From positions 7,607,501-7,671,500 of the forward strand of contig NZ_CP109444.1 in assembly GCF_036227225.1 (NCBI RefSeq): 64,000 nucleotides of DNA, in the 5' to 3' direction. This DNA is from Streptomyces sp. NBC_01478 (lineage in GTDB: Bacteria > Actinomycetota > Actinomycetes > Streptomycetales > Streptomycetaceae). The notes beneath the pieces were generated by a model. The model was not told where the DNA came from. It was given only the letters and a program-made list of their open reading frames with translations, and searched no databases. Positions 23,814-32,538 of the stretch are shown here, one piece after another. The position numbers and the translations under genes are program-made. How positions within the stretch are numbered: position 1 is the stretch's first letter; each line of letters begins with the position of its first letter.

Positions 23814-24629
23814 ATGTGCGGACGGTATGCAGCGAGTCGTGGGCCCGAGGATCTCGCAGGAGTCTTTGAGATCGAGAAGTGGGAGCCCGAGGAGGTTCTG
23901 GCCCCCGACTACAACGTGGCCCCGACCAAAGAGGTCTATGCAGTCCTCGACCGTCCACTTAAGGACGCGGACAGCCCGGAGCCGGTTCGACAGCTCCGGA
24001 AGCTGAAGTGGGGGCTGGTGCCGAGCTGGTCCAAGACTCCCGAGGGCGGTGCGCGGATGATCAACGCCCGCGCGGAGACCGTGCACGAGAAGCCGTCGTA
24101 CCGTCGCGCCTTCTCGGCCCGGCGCTGCATCATCCCCGCCGACGGCTACTACGAGTGGGTCACCGCCAAGGACGAGCGGGAGCTGGAGGTCGAGGGCAAG
24201 AAGAAGCGGCAGCGCAAGCAGCCGTACTTCGTGCTCCCCGCCGACGGGTCGGTGTTCGCGATGGCCGGGCTGTACGAGTTCTGGCGGGACCGGACCCTGC
24301 CCGACGACCATCCGCTGGCCTGGTGGGTCACCTGCTCGGTGATCACGACCGAGGCGGAGACGACCCCGCTGGCGGTGCCCCCGGCCGAGGGGCCGCACGC
24401 GCTGGCCGACATCCACCCCCGGATGCCCCTGATGCTCACCCCGGACCGCTGGGACTCCTGGCTCGACCCCGCCCGCACCGACCCGGACGAGCTGCGCGAG
24501 CTGCTCGACCCGCCGCCGGCCGGGCTGTTGCGCGCGTATCCGGTGTCGACGGCTGTCAGCAACGTCCGCAACAACGGACCGGAGCTGCTGAAGGAACTGG
24601 AAGGTCCCGAAGAAGGCACACTTTTCTGA
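23814..24629 (+). CDS. SRAP domain protein (HMCES/YedK family)
   Basis: A 271-residue DNA-damage protein. SRAP proteins covalently trap abasic sites in single-stranded DNA through Cys2 after removal of Met1. Here the start MCGRYAAS provides that Cys2. The other conserved elements are present: YNVAPT, RMINARAETVHEKPSYRRAF, RRCIIPADGYYEW (catalytic Glu) and DIHPRMPLML (conserved His). The insertion KKKRQRKQ between strands is common in actinobacteria. It is followed after 1 bp by a hydrolase gene. It likely acts in the cytoplasm on replication-blocking lesions. Confidence 0.92.
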   Translation: MCGRYAASRGPEDLAGVFEIEKWEPEEVLAPDYNVAPTKEVYAVLDRPLKDADSPEPVRQLRKLKWGLVPSWSKTPEGGARMINARAETVHEKPSYRRAFSARRCIIPADGYYEWVTAKDERELEVEGKKKRQRKQPYFVLPADGSVFAMAGLYEFWRDRTLPDDHPLAWWVTCSVITTEAETTPLAVPPAEGPHALADIHPRMPLMLTPDRWDSWLDPARTDPDELRELLDPPPAGLLRAYPVSTAVSNVRNNGPELLKELEGPEEGTLF

Positions 24630-24630
24630 C

Positions 24631-25293
24631 GTGACTTCTGACGTGACTCCTGATGTGACTTCCGATGCGAGCGAGATCGTCGAGACCGACGCGGGGGACG
24701 CCCGCGTCACCTGGCATCCGGCCAAGAAGGCGCGGCTCGTCCTCGCCGTCGGCCATGGCGCGGGCGGTGGCATCGAGGCGCGGGATCTCCAGGCCCTCGC
24801 CGCCGTACTCCCCGGGCACGGAGTGACCGTCGCGCTGGTCGAGCAGCCCTGGCGGGTCGCCGGGAAGAAGGTGGCGCCCGCGCCCAAGACGCTGGACATC
24901 GGCTGGCGGGGGATCTGGCCGGCCGTCGCGAAGCCCGGCCTGCCGGTGGTCTCCGGGGGCCGGAGCGCCGGAGCACGCGTGGCCTGTCGTACGGCGACGG
25001 AGCTGGGGGCCGCCGCCGTCCTCGCCCTGAGCTTCCCGCTGCATCCGCCCGGCAGGCCGGAGAAGTCGCGGGCCGACGAACTGCTCGGCGCCGGGGTGCC
25101 CACGCTCGTCGTACAGGGCGGGAACGACCCGTTCGGGACACCGGCGGAGTTCCCGGAGGGCGACTTCGAACTGGTCGAGGTGCCGTACGGCGACCATGGG
25201 TTCGCGGTGCCCAAGCGGGCGGAGATCACTCAGGACCAGGCCCTGGAGATCATCACGGGGCACGTGGTGGAGTGGACTCGAACACTTGGGTAA
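24631..25293 (+). CDS. Alpha/beta hydrolase (KANL3/Tex30-like)
   Basis: A 220-residue predicted hydrolase. The nucleophile elbow GGRSAGA, an oxyanion-type HGAGGG near residue 43, a late Asp (GGNDPFG) and a terminal His ([10 protein letters not shown]) give the Ser-Asp-His layout of the family. The closest type is the KANL3/Tex30-like alpha/beta-hydrolase group, whose substrates are unknown. It starts with GTG 1 bp after the SRAP stop, so it is cotranscribed. The next gene is sigR, whose promoter lies just after this stop. Confidence 0.8.
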   Translation: MTSDVTPDVTSDASEIVETDAGDARVTWHPAKKARLVLAVGHGAGGGIEARDLQALAAVLPGHGVTVALVEQPWRVAGKKVAPAPKTLDIGWRGIWPAVAKPGLPVVSGGRSAGARVACRTATELGAAAVLALSFPLHPPGRPEKSRADELLGAGVPTLVVQGGNDPFGTPAEFPEGDFELVEVPYGDHGFAVPKRAEITQDQALEIITGHVVEWTRTLG

Positions 25294-25299
25294 AGGGTG

Positions 25300-25325
25300 G
25301 GAATGCCGCGGCCCTTACCACTGTT
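25300..25325 (+). promoter_or_regulatory. SigR-type promoter of sigR-rsrA
   Basis: GGAAT at 25300-25304 is followed by exactly 18 bp and GTT at 25323-25325, matching the SigR consensus GGAAT-N18-GTT. In S. coelicolor such a promoter (sigRp2) is autoregulated and induced by thiol oxidation. It sits 40 bp before the upstream in-frame ATG at 25365. Confidence 0.88.
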
Positions 25326-25364
25326 GTGGCGGACATAGAGAGTCGTAGAAAGGAAGTCCGCCGC

Positions 25365-25529
25365 ATGGGTTCGACCTTCTGCCCGGCCCGTAGCAGCCGC
25401 TCAGACCTGGACTGGTCGGTGCTGCACGCGACCAAGGCCACCCCTATTGGGGCGGCGGGCGGACCGGATCGTCGTCTATCCTCCGATTCTGGTGGCATCG
25501 GCTTCGGTGCTGCCCGGAATCTTGAGGAG
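25365..25529 (+). other. In-frame N-terminal extension encoding the SigR' isoform
   Basis: An ATG at 25365 lies exactly 55 codons in frame upstream of the GTG of sigR, with no stop between. In S. coelicolor the redox-induced transcript encodes SigR', an unstable form with a 55-residue extension. The matching length and the promoter position support the same arrangement here. Confidence 0.75.
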
Positions 25530-26213
25530 GTGGGTCCGGTTCCCGGTACCGACGCAGGGACCGAACACGGCCAGGCGGAGCAGCCCGAGGGCCAGGGCAC
25601 GAGCACGGAGTCCACGACGGAGCGCAGTGCGCGCTTCGAGCGGGACGCGCTCGAATTCCTCGACCAGATGTACTCGGCCGCGCTGCGCATGACCCGCAAT
25701 CCGGCCGACGCCGAGGACCTGGTGCAGGAGACGTACGCGAAGGCGTACGCGTCCTTCCACCAGTTCCGCGAGGGCACCAACCTCAAGGCGTGGCTGTACC
25801 GGATTCTCACCAACACGTTCATCAACTCGTACCGCAAGAAGCAGCGTGAACCCCAGCGCTCCGCGGCCGAGGAGATCGAGGACTGGCAGCTCGCGCGTGC
25901 CGAGTCGCACATGTCGACCGGTCTGCGCTCCGCCGAGTCGCAGGCGCTCGACCACCTGCCCGACTCGGACGTGAAGGAAGCGCTCCAGGCGATCCCCGAG
26001 GAATTCCGCATCGCCGTCTATCTCGCGGACGTCGAGGGCTTTGCCTACAAGGAGATCGCGGACATCATGGGGACACCCATCGGTACGGTGATGTCCCGGC
26101 TGCACCGGGGCCGCCGTCAACTGCGCGGCATGCTCGAGGACTACGCGCGTGACCGCGGACTGGTCCCGGCCGGTGCCGGAGAGTCGAACGAAGCGAAAGG
26201 CTCGGGCTCATGA
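25530..26213 (+). CDS. sigR: Thiol-oxidative-stress ECF sigma factor SigR
   Basis: A 227-residue ECF sigma factor, the same length as S. coelicolor SigR. Region 2 ([20 protein letters not shown], then [17 protein letters not shown]) and region 4 ([20 protein letters not shown], then [20 protein letters not shown]) are complete. It directs transcription of thioredoxin, mycothiol and proteostasis genes when RsrA is oxidised. The GTG at 25530 is preceded by GAGGAG. A longer product from ATG 25365 is likely. The stop overlaps the rsrA start by 4 bp, coupling sigma and anti-sigma synthesis. Confidence 0.96.
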   Translation: MGPVPGTDAGTEHGQAEQPEGQGTSTESTTERSARFERDALEFLDQMYSAALRMTRNPADAEDLVQETYAKAYASFHQFREGTNLKAWLYRILTNTFINSYRKKQREPQRSAAEEIEDWQLARAESHMSTGLRSAESQALDHLPDSDVKEALQAIPEEFRIAVYLADVEGFAYKEIADIMGTPIGTVMSRLHRGRRQLRGMLEDYARDRGLVPAGAGESNEAKGSGS

Positions 26214-26512
26214 GCTGCGGAGAGCCGCACGAAACGGACTGCAGTGAGGTCCTCGACCATCTCTACGAGTTCCTCGACAGAGAGATGCCGGACGCGGACT
26301 GCACCAAGTTCGAGGTGCACTTCGAGGAGTGCTCGCCGTGCCTGGAGAAGTACGGCCTCGAGAAGGCCGTGAAGAAGCTCGTGAAGCGGTGCTGCGGGCA
26401 GGACGACGTGCCGACGGATCTGCGCTCCAAGGTGATGGGACGCCTGGAGATGATCCGGTCGGGGCAGGTCGTACCCGAGCATGATGTGGCGGCCTCTCCG
26501 CAGGAGTCCTGA
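26210..26512 (+). CDS. rsrA: Zinc-binding anti-sigma factor RsrA
   Basis: A 100-residue ZAS-family anti-sigma factor that holds SigR inactive under reducing conditions and releases it on disulfide formation. The key residues are in the expected places: Cys3, Cys11, His37 (FEVHFEEC), Cys41, Cys44 (CSPC) and the adjacent Cys61-Cys62 (KRCCGQ). Slightly shorter than S. coelicolor RsrA at the C-terminus. It starts in a 4-bp overlap with sigR, which helps keep a 1:1 ratio. Confidence 0.96.
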   Translation: MSCGEPHETDCSEVLDHLYEFLDREMPDADCTKFEVHFEECSPCLEKYGLEKAVKKLVKRCCGQDDVPTDLRSKVMGRLEMIRSGQVVPEHDVAASPQES

Positions 26513-26626
26513 ACGGACTGTCGTCACTCGAACGTGCTAATCCGCGGGTGATACGCCCGCGCCGCTCCCCCGACCGCCCTAGGCTCCTCGGCCTGGACAG
26601 GCATGGTCGGGGGAAGGGCGTCAGCC

Positions 26627-27934
26627 ATGGAGGCGACACCGGCACGGGCACGTGCGTACGTCGTCTGTGCCGTGCTGTGCGCCCTGTGGTGTCTGCTTCC
26701 GCTGCCGGCCGTCCACACACCCTGGTGGGCGGTCGCGCTGCTGGCAGCGCTCTACGCCGGCTGTGAGCAGGTCGCCCGGCGCCGGTTCGCCGGCACCTTC
26801 TACCCGGTGCTGCTCGCCGCGGCCTTCCTCCTCCCACCGCCCGCCGCCGCGCTCGTACCGCTGCCGGGGGCGCTGTTCTCCCGCGTCGAGCAGGGCTCGC
26901 CCTGGCTGCGGCGGAGCTGGCGGGCCGCGCAGCTCGCACTGGGCGTGTGGGCGGCGGGACGGGTGCACTGGGCGCTGGGCGGGCGGAACGCCGTCGTCGC
27001 GTCCGACTTCCCGTACGCGCTGGTGCCCGCGCTGGCCGCCGTCCTCGCCTTCTGTCTGGTCCTGACCGTCCTCGACGGCGGGATTCTCGCGCTGGCCGAG
27101 CGGATGCCCGTACGACGGGCCTGGCGAGGGCTGTTCCTACGGTCCCTGGCGCCGATCGGCGTGCACGGGCTCGCCGGGCTGATGATGGCCGTGCTCTGGC
27201 GCAGTCCCTACGGCCCGGTCGCCGCGCTGCTCGTGCTGTTGCCGATGGGGGTGTCCTGGTGGGTGTTCGCCCAGTACCACCGGGAACGCGCCGCCCATCA
27301 GGCCACCATCCGCGCGCTCGTCCAGGCCGTCGACATCAAGGACGGGTACACCCGCGGGCACAGTGAGCGGGTCGGGCAGGCGTCGATGATGATCGCGCGC
27401 GAGCTGGGCATGGACGACTCGCGGGTCGAGGTGCTCCGCTTCGCCGGGATCCTGCACGACGTCGGGAAGCTGGGCGTGCCCACGCGACTGCTCCGCAAGG
27501 ACGGGCCGCTCACTCCCGAGGAGCGGCGGGTGATCGAACTGCATCCCGAGTACGGGCACGAGATGGTGCGGGGCATCGGTTTTCTGGGCGAGGCTCGTGC
27601 CGCTGTCCTGCATCACCATGAGCGGCTGGACGGGAGCGGGTATCCGTACGGGCTGTTGGGGAGTCAGATCCCGGAGTCCGCGCGGGTAGTTGCTGTCGCC
27701 GACGCCTTCGACGCGATGACGTCCACGAGGTCCTACCGGAGGGCTCGGCCGGTGTCTGTCGCGCTGGAGGAGCTGTCGCGCTGTGCCGGTACGCAGTTCG
27801 ACCCGTTGATGGTTCGGGCGTTGGTGCGGGCGCTGGGGCGGTGTGGATGGCATCCGGCAGTGACCGCTGACGAGGTCCAGTCGTCCGTTGTTTTCCCACC
27901 CAGCCCGCCCGTTTCCAGTGGGGTGAAAGGTTGA
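26627..27934 (+). CDS. Membrane-anchored HD-GYP domain protein
   Basis: A 435-residue protein with six or so N-terminal membrane segments (to ~residue 215) and a cytoplasmic HD-GYP domain. The metal-binding and signature motifs are all present: HSERVGQ, GILHDVGKLGVP, HPEYGHEM, HHHERLDGSGYPYGL and the VVAVADAFDAMTS segment. HD-GYP domains hydrolyse cyclic di-GMP, which controls development in Streptomyces; that activity is inferred here. ATG 26627 is preferred because GGGGAAGGG precedes it. Its stop overlaps the TTG start of a second, degenerate HD protein by 4 bp. Confidence 0.88.
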   Translation: MEATPARARAYVVCAVLCALWCLLPLPAVHTPWWAVALLAALYAGCEQVARRRFAGTFYPVLLAAAFLLPPPAAALVPLPGALFSRVEQGSPWLRRSWRAAQLALGVWAAGRVHWALGGRNAVVASDFPYALVPALAAVLAFCLVLTVLDGGILALAERMPVRRAWRGLFLRSLAPIGVHGLAGLMMAVLWRSPYGPVAALLVLLPMGVSWWVFAQYHRERAAHQATIRALVQAVDIKDGYTRGHSERVGQASMMIARELGMDDSRVEVLRFAGILHDVGKLGVPTRLLRKDGPLTPEERRVIELHPEYGHEMVRGIGFLGEARAAVLHHHERLDGSGYPYGLLGSQIPESARVVAVADAFDAMTSTRSYRRARPVSVALEELSRCAGTQFDPLMVRALVRALGRCGWHPAVTADEVQSSVVFPPSPPVSSGVKG

Positions 27935-29196
27935 CGAAAAGATCGTTTAGACCCCGGCCCTCTCTCACCCTCACCCTCATCCACACCTCCGCCGCCCTCC
28001 TCGCCACCACCTCCCTCACCCTCACCCTCTGGACCGGCCTCGAAGAACGCGGAGTCGCCCTCGCCTTCGGACTCCTCGTCGCCGTAGGCGAGTTGAGCCG
28101 CTGGAACGGAACCGGCCCCGGGCTCCGCGAAACCGCCCCCCTCGGCGCCGCCGGCGCCCTCTCCTACGCGCTGCTCGGCACCGACGCCGGCCACCCCACC
28201 CACCACGGCGTCTTCCAGGTCGTCACCGTGGTCGTCGCCGCCGCGCTGGTCGGCTGTGTGCCGCACATCGCGCGCGGGCAGAGCGGGACGCCGGACCACA
28301 TGGCGCGCCGCGTCCTGACCGTCGGCTTCGCCGCCATCTGCTTCCAACCCCTGTACAACCAGGGCGTGTTCAGCCACTGGGGCGGCCCCGCCTACGCCGT
28401 TCTCCTGCTCGCGCTGCTCTCCCTCACCGCGCTCTGCGACGCCGTGCTCGCCGCGGCGCTCGCGCGCTCCCGCACGGGCTGGCCGTTCGGGCCGCTGCTG
28501 CGGGACGAGCTGCGGGGCATGCTCGGGATCGGGTCGGCGGTGTGCGCGACCGGCGCGGTGATGGCGCTCGCGGTCGCCGTCGTGGGGCTGTGGGCGCTGC
28601 CCGTGTTCTCGCTGCCGCTGCTGCTGACCCAGCTCTCCTTCCGGCGGTACGCGGCCGTACGGGACACCTACCGGCAGACCATCGCCTCCCTCGCCCGCTC
28701 CACCGAGATCGCCGGGTACACCCCGGCCGGGCACGCCCGCCGGGTCGCCGCGCTGTGTCAGGCGGTCGGGCGGGACCTGGGGCTGTCCGAACCCGACCTC
28801 ACCGTCCTGGAGTACGCCGCCCTGATGCACGACATCGGTCAGCTCAGCCTCGTCGACCCGGTACCGGCCGGTGCCACCGCAGTGCTCTCGGCGGAGGAGC
28901 AGCGGCGGATAGCGCTGCTCGGCGGGGCCGTCGTACGGCAGACCGGGGTGAGTCCTCAGGTGGCGGCCGTCGTGGAGCGGCAGGCCGACCCGTGCCGGGA
29001 GCAGCCCGTCTCCGCGCGGATCGTCCGGGCCGTGAACGCGTACGAGGAGAAAACCCGGGAAGGCGGCCCGGGCGGGCCTCTCCGGGCGCTGGAGGAGCTG
29101 CGCCTGGGGACCGCCGGGGACTACGCTCCCGAGGTCGTGGAAGCACTGGCCCGGGTACTGTCCCGGGACTGTCTGACCTTGCCTTCGGCTGGGTAA
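27931..29196 (+). CDS. Membrane protein with degenerate HD domain
   Basis: A 421-residue protein with about seven N-terminal membrane segments and a C-terminal HD-like domain (ARRVAALCQAVGRDLGL, then EYAALMHDIGQLSLVDP). The HD pair is retained, but the downstream HHExxxGxGYP signature is missing: that position reads VAAVVERQADPCREQ. A catalytic cyclic-di-GMP phosphodiesterase role is therefore doubtful, and a regulatory or sensing partner of the preceding HD-GYP protein is more likely (inference). It begins with TTG at 27931 overlapping the upstream stop, with GAAAGG just before. Confidence 0.8.
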   Translation: MTKRSFRPRPSLTLTLIHTSAALLATTSLTLTLWTGLEERGVALAFGLLVAVGELSRWNGTGPGLRETAPLGAAGALSYALLGTDAGHPTHHGVFQVVTVVVAAALVGCVPHIARGQSGTPDHMARRVLTVGFAAICFQPLYNQGVFSHWGGPAYAVLLLALLSLTALCDAVLAAALARSRTGWPFGPLLRDELRGMLGIGSAVCATGAVMALAVAVVGLWALPVFSLPLLLTQLSFRRYAAVRDTYRQTIASLARSTEIAGYTPAGHARRVAALCQAVGRDLGLSEPDLTVLEYAALMHDIGQLSLVDPVPAGATAVLSAEEQRRIALLGGAVVRQTGVSPQVAAVVERQADPCREQPVSARIVRAVNAYEEKTREGGPGGPLRALEELRLGTAGDYAPEVVEALARVLSRDCLTLPSAG

Positions 29197-29300
29197 CCCA
29201 TGGGTAATGAGCGGCCTCCCAGCCGTACGTGGTTGGATGCGAAGAAGAGGGTGTCCGGGGGCATGGCCAGCCCACTGAACGGAACTGGCAGGCGGGAATC

Positions 29301-30281
29301 GTGAGGATCTTCGGCAAGGGACGGCACCGGCCCTCCGCCTCCTGGCGGCAGGCCACCGACCGCGCGTTCACGCTGATCGGCGACGGTCGGTACGAGGACG
29401 CGGGCGCGCTGCTGACACGGGCCGCCGATCTGGAGCCCTGGCTGTCCGAGTCCTGGTTCAACCTCGCCCTCCTGCACAAGTTCCGGCACGACTGGGAGCA
29501 GGCCCGGGCGGCCGGGCTGCGGGCCGTCGCGCTGCTGGAGCGGGAGGCAGGGGCGCCCGACTGGTGGAACGTGGGCATCGCGGCCACCGCGCTCCAGGAC
29601 TGGCCGCTGGCCCGGCGGGCCTGGCAGGCGTACGGGCTGCGGGTGCCGGGCGGGGTCACCGGTGCGGGTGAGCCGGCCGGGATGGAGCTCGGCAGCGCGG
29701 CTGTACGGCTGTCTCCCGAGGGCGAGGCCGAGGTGGTGTGGGGGCGGCGGCTGGATCCGGCGCGGATCGAGGTGCTGTCGATTCCGCTTCCCTCGTCCGG
29801 GCGGCGGTGGGGTGAGGTCGTGCTGCACGACGGGGTGCCGCACGGGGAGCGGACCACGGCGGCGGGGCACTCGTACCCCGTGTTCGACGAGATCGAGTTG
29901 TGGGCGCCGTCTCCTGTGCCTACGTGGGTTGTTCTGCTGGAAGCTGCCGCTGAGGCCGATCGGGATGCGCTGGAGCAGTTGGCGGCGGATGCGGGGTTCG
30001 CTGCGGAGGACTGGTCTTCTTCCGTGCGGCTGCTGTGCCGGATGTGCTCGGAGTCCCGGATGCCGTCCGATGAGGGTGACGGTGAGCATCTTGATCCGCA
30101 TGATCACAGTGAGCCGGGGCACCCTGGGCCGCTGGGGCATCGGACGGATGGGCAGTTGTGGGTGCCGGAGCGGGAGTGCGGGTTGGCTGCGCCGGCGTCG
30201 CTTGTTCGGGGGTTGTTGGACGGGTGGGTTGCCGACAGCCCTGACTCTCGGGACTGGCGGGACTTGGAAGAGGTCTGCTGA
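29301..30281 (+). CDS. TPR-containing hypothetical protein
   Basis: A 326-residue soluble protein. Residues ~15-110 contain tetratricopeptide-like helices (RAFTLIGDGRYEDAGALLTR, SWFNLALLHKFRHDWEQARA, WWNVGIAATALQDWPLARRA). The remainder is a mixed alpha/beta region that I do not recognise (VVWGRRLDPARIEVLSIPLP, then HDGVPHGERT). Tetratricopeptide helices usually mediate protein binding. The GTG at 29301 was chosen because the TPR helices begin shortly after. Followed by a copy of the dispersed repeat, so it probably ends its transcription unit. Confidence 0.75.
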   Translation: MRIFGKGRHRPSASWRQATDRAFTLIGDGRYEDAGALLTRAADLEPWLSESWFNLALLHKFRHDWEQARAAGLRAVALLEREAGAPDWWNVGIAATALQDWPLARRAWQAYGLRVPGGVTGAGEPAGMELGSAAVRLSPEGEAEVVWGRRLDPARIEVLSIPLPSSGRRWGEVVLHDGVPHGERTTAAGHSYPVFDEIELWAPSPVPTWVVLLEAAAEADRDALEQLAADAGFAAEDWSSSVRLLCRMCSESRMPSDEGDGEHLDPHDHSEPGHPGPLGHRTDGQLWVPERECGLAAPASLVRGLLDGWVADSPDSRDWRDLEEVC

Positions 30282-30292
30282 GGTCGGTGGGT

Positions 30293-30420
30293 CGCTGCGG
30301 GTCCGTCGTGGCTGGTCGCGCCCACGCGGCGGAGCCGCACATATGCGCAGCCCCGCGCCCCTCAAAGACAGGGCGCGCCCACCTGGCACGGAGCCGCATA
30401 TATGCGCAGCCCCGCACCCC
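30293..30420. repeat. Dispersed GC-rich intergenic repeat, copy 2, partly duplicated
   Basis: A full unit at 30293-30362 (CGCTGCGGGT start, core GCGGCGGAGCCGCACAT, end CCCCGCGCCCCT) is followed by a diverged half-unit at 30372-30420 that repeats GGAGCCGCATATATGCGCAG and CCCCGCACCCCT. It matches copies at 22906 and 42403 and lies between the TPR gene and def. Confidence 0.75.
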
Positions 30421-30488
30421 TGAGGGAACTGCACGTACCCTGTATCCGCAGTAATCCCCCCTTGGTTTTGAGGAAGGCGTTCGTCGGC

Positions 30489-31139
30489 ATGGCGCAGCAG
30501 GACACCGATCAGCAGCACGTGGGCGTGCTCCCCGTGGATGACGAGGGCTTCGTTGTCGACACCGAGGAGACCGAGGAGCGTGAGGCGGCCTGGCGGGAGC
30601 GGGGGGTCTCACGGGCGATCACGGTCGTCGGGAATCCGGTGCTGCACAAGGAGTGCAAGGACGTCACCGAGTTCGGCGCGGAGCTGGACACGCTGGTGGC
30701 GGACATGTTCGCCTCGCAGCGGACCGCCGAGGGCGTGGGTCTCGCCGCGAACCAGGTCGGCGTCGACCTGAAGGTCTTCGTCTACGACTGCATGGACGAC
30801 GAGGGCAAGCGGCACGTCGGTGTCGTGTGCAATCCGAAGTTGATCGACCTGCCCGCCGACAAGCGGCATCTGGACGAGAGCAACGAAGGGTGTCTGTCCG
30901 TGCCGACCGCGTATGCGCCGCTCGCGCGGCCCGACTACGCCGAGGTGACCGGGCAGGACGAGAAGGGCAACCCGATCAAGGTCCGCGGCACCGGCTACTT
31001 CGCTCGGTGTTTGCAGCACGAGACCGATCACCTCTACGGCTACCTCTACATCGACCGGCTCTCCAAGCGCGACCGCAAGGACGCCCTGCGGCAGATGGCC
31101 GAGAACGAGCCCCGCTACCCCGTGGTCGCCAACGACTGA
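30489..31139 (+). CDS. def: Peptide deformylase
   Basis: A 216-residue metalloenzyme that removes the N-formyl group from nascent proteins. All three family motifs are intact: GVGLAANQ (motif 1), NEGCLSVP with the metal Cys (motif 2) and [10 protein letters not shown] with the two His ligands (motif 3). It has a longer N-terminus (~45 residues, acidic) than E. coli Def, as in other actinobacterial copies. ATG 30489 was chosen since earlier codons overlap the repeat. The coding end is 301 bp before the terpene synthase gene. Confidence 0.95.
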   Translation: MAQQDTDQQHVGVLPVDDEGFVVDTEETEEREAAWRERGVSRAITVVGNPVLHKECKDVTEFGAELDTLVADMFASQRTAEGVGLAANQVGVDLKVFVYDCMDDEGKRHVGVVCNPKLIDLPADKRHLDESNEGCLSVPTAYAPLARPDYAEVTGQDEKGNPIKVRGTGYFARCLQHETDHLYGYLYIDRLSKRDRKDALRQMAENEPRYPVVAND

Positions 31140-31440
31140 GTCGACGACCGAGTCCCAGAGACGATCACCACTCCCTTCCGTACGGCGTCTGTTCAGGTGC
31201 AACTCCCTGAGCAGGCGCCGTTCGTCTGTCCCTCGCACATTCGATCGTTTTCGTTCGTCTAGTGATCCAGAATCGGTCACGCAAGGGGGGATTCTCGGCA
31301 CTTGGGGGTAGTGAAGGGAGCAAATCCGTTCCCAGAACGGTCAGTTGTGGTGCTGAATGGGAAGTGCGGGGATACGCAACGGCGCACGCCCGGCACAGCG
31401 GGAGGGGCGTGCGCAACTGGCGGCTGAGAGGGGTTTGTTC
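31140..31440. other. Promoter/leader region of the terpene operon
   Basis: No gene is seen. It contains CGTTCGTCT twice, at 31219-31227 and 31252-31260, 33 bp apart (about three helical turns). A perfect 10-bp stem-loop GCGCACGCCC/GGGCGTGCGC lies at 31382-31391 and 31405-31414, 26 bp before the synthase GTG. GAGAGGGG near 31426-31433 is the likely ribosome-binding site. Confidence 0.5.
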
Positions 31441-32538
31441 GTGCCTGCTTTCTCACACAGCACCACATCGACGACGGCAACGGTAACGACGGCGATCACG
31501 GTTCCACCGTCGCTCTCTCTCCCGGTGATCGAGGCGGCGTTTCCCCGGCAACTGCATCCGTATTGGCCGAGGCTCCAGGAGAAGACACGCGTCTGGCTGC
31601 TGGAAAAGCGTCTCATGCCGGCGGACAAGGTAAGGGAATATGCCGACGGTCTTTGCTACACGGACCTGATGGCCGGGTACTACTTGGGCGCACCGGACGA
31701 GGTGCTCCAGGCGATAGCGGACTACAGCGCGTGGTTCTTCGTCTGGGACGACCGCCACGACCGGGACATCGTGCACGAACGGCCCGACGCCTGGCGGCGG
31801 TTGAGGTTCCGGTTGCACGCGGCACTGGATTCACCACGGCACCATCTGCTCCACCCGGATCCCCTGGTCGCGGGGTTCGCCGACAGCATGATGCGGATCT
31901 ACTCGTTCCTGCCCGGTACCTGGAACGCGCGGTTCGCCCGGCACTTCCACGCGGTCATCGAGGCCTACGACCGTGAATTCCGCAACCGCACCGAGGGAAC
32001 CGTCCCGACGGTCGAGGAATACCTCGCACTGCGCCGGCTCACCTTCGCCCACTGGATCTGGACCGATCTGCTGGAGGCGAGCGCGGGGCTCGAACTCCCG
32101 GACAGTGTACGGAAACACCCGGGATATCGCCGGGCGGCACTGCTCAGTCAGGAATTCGCCGCCTGGTACAACGACCTCTGTTCCCTGCCCAAGGAAATCG
32201 CGGGCGACGAGGTCCACAATCTCGGGATCAGTCTCATCAAGCACGAGGGGCTGACCCTGGAGGAATCCGTCGCCGAACTGAGGCGCCGTATCGAGGAATG
32301 CATTTCCGATTTCCTCGACGCGGAACAGGAGACCTTACGTCTCGCCGACCGGCTCGACGACGGAACCGTGCACGGAATGGAACTGGGCGCGGCCGTGCGG
32401 ACCTGCCTCGGCAATATGCGGAACTGGTTCAGCACCGTCTACTGGTTCCACCACGAGTCCGGCCGTTACCGGGTCGACAGCTGGGACGACCGGTCCACAC
32501 CCCCGTACGTCAACAACGAAGCGGCAGGTGAGAAATGA
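31441..32538 (+). CDS. Epi-isozizaene synthase
   Basis: A 365-residue class I sesquiterpene cyclase converting farnesyl diphosphate to (+)-epi-isozizaene, the albaflavenone precursor. Large parts are near-identical to my memory of S. coelicolor SCO5222. The aspartate-rich motif DDRHD (~103-107) and NSE-type triad NDLCSLPKE (~244-252), both binding Mg2+, are intact, as is the C-terminal RY pair. GTG 31441 matches the N-terminus of the characterised enzyme and follows GAGAGGGG; the upstream extension of the frame is non-coding leader. The gene ends in a 4-bp overlap with the P450 gene. Soluble, cytoplasmic. Confidence 0.95.
   Translation: MPAFSHSTTSTTATVTTAITVPPSLSLPVIEAAFPRQLHPYWPRLQEKTRVWLLEKRLMPADKVREYADGLCYTDLMAGYYLGAPDEVLQAIADYSAWFFVWDDRHDRDIVHERPDAWRRLRFRLHAALDSPRHHLLHPDPLVAGFADSMMRIYSFLPGTWNARFARHFHAVIEAYDREFRNRTEGTVPTVEEYLALRRLTFAHWIWTDLLEASAGLELPDSVRKHPGYRRAALLSQEFAAWYNDLCSLPKEIAGDEVHNLGISLIKHEGLTLEESVAELRRRIEECISDFLDAEQETLRLADRLDDGTVHGMELGAAVRTCLGNMRNWFSTVYWFHHESGRYRVDSWDDRSTPPYVNNEAAGEK

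Noticed and set aside
22986..25229. 747-codon minus-strand frame as one large protein
   Set aside because: Only the last 240 codons (M50-like) look real; the rest is antisense to the SRAP and hydrolase genes.
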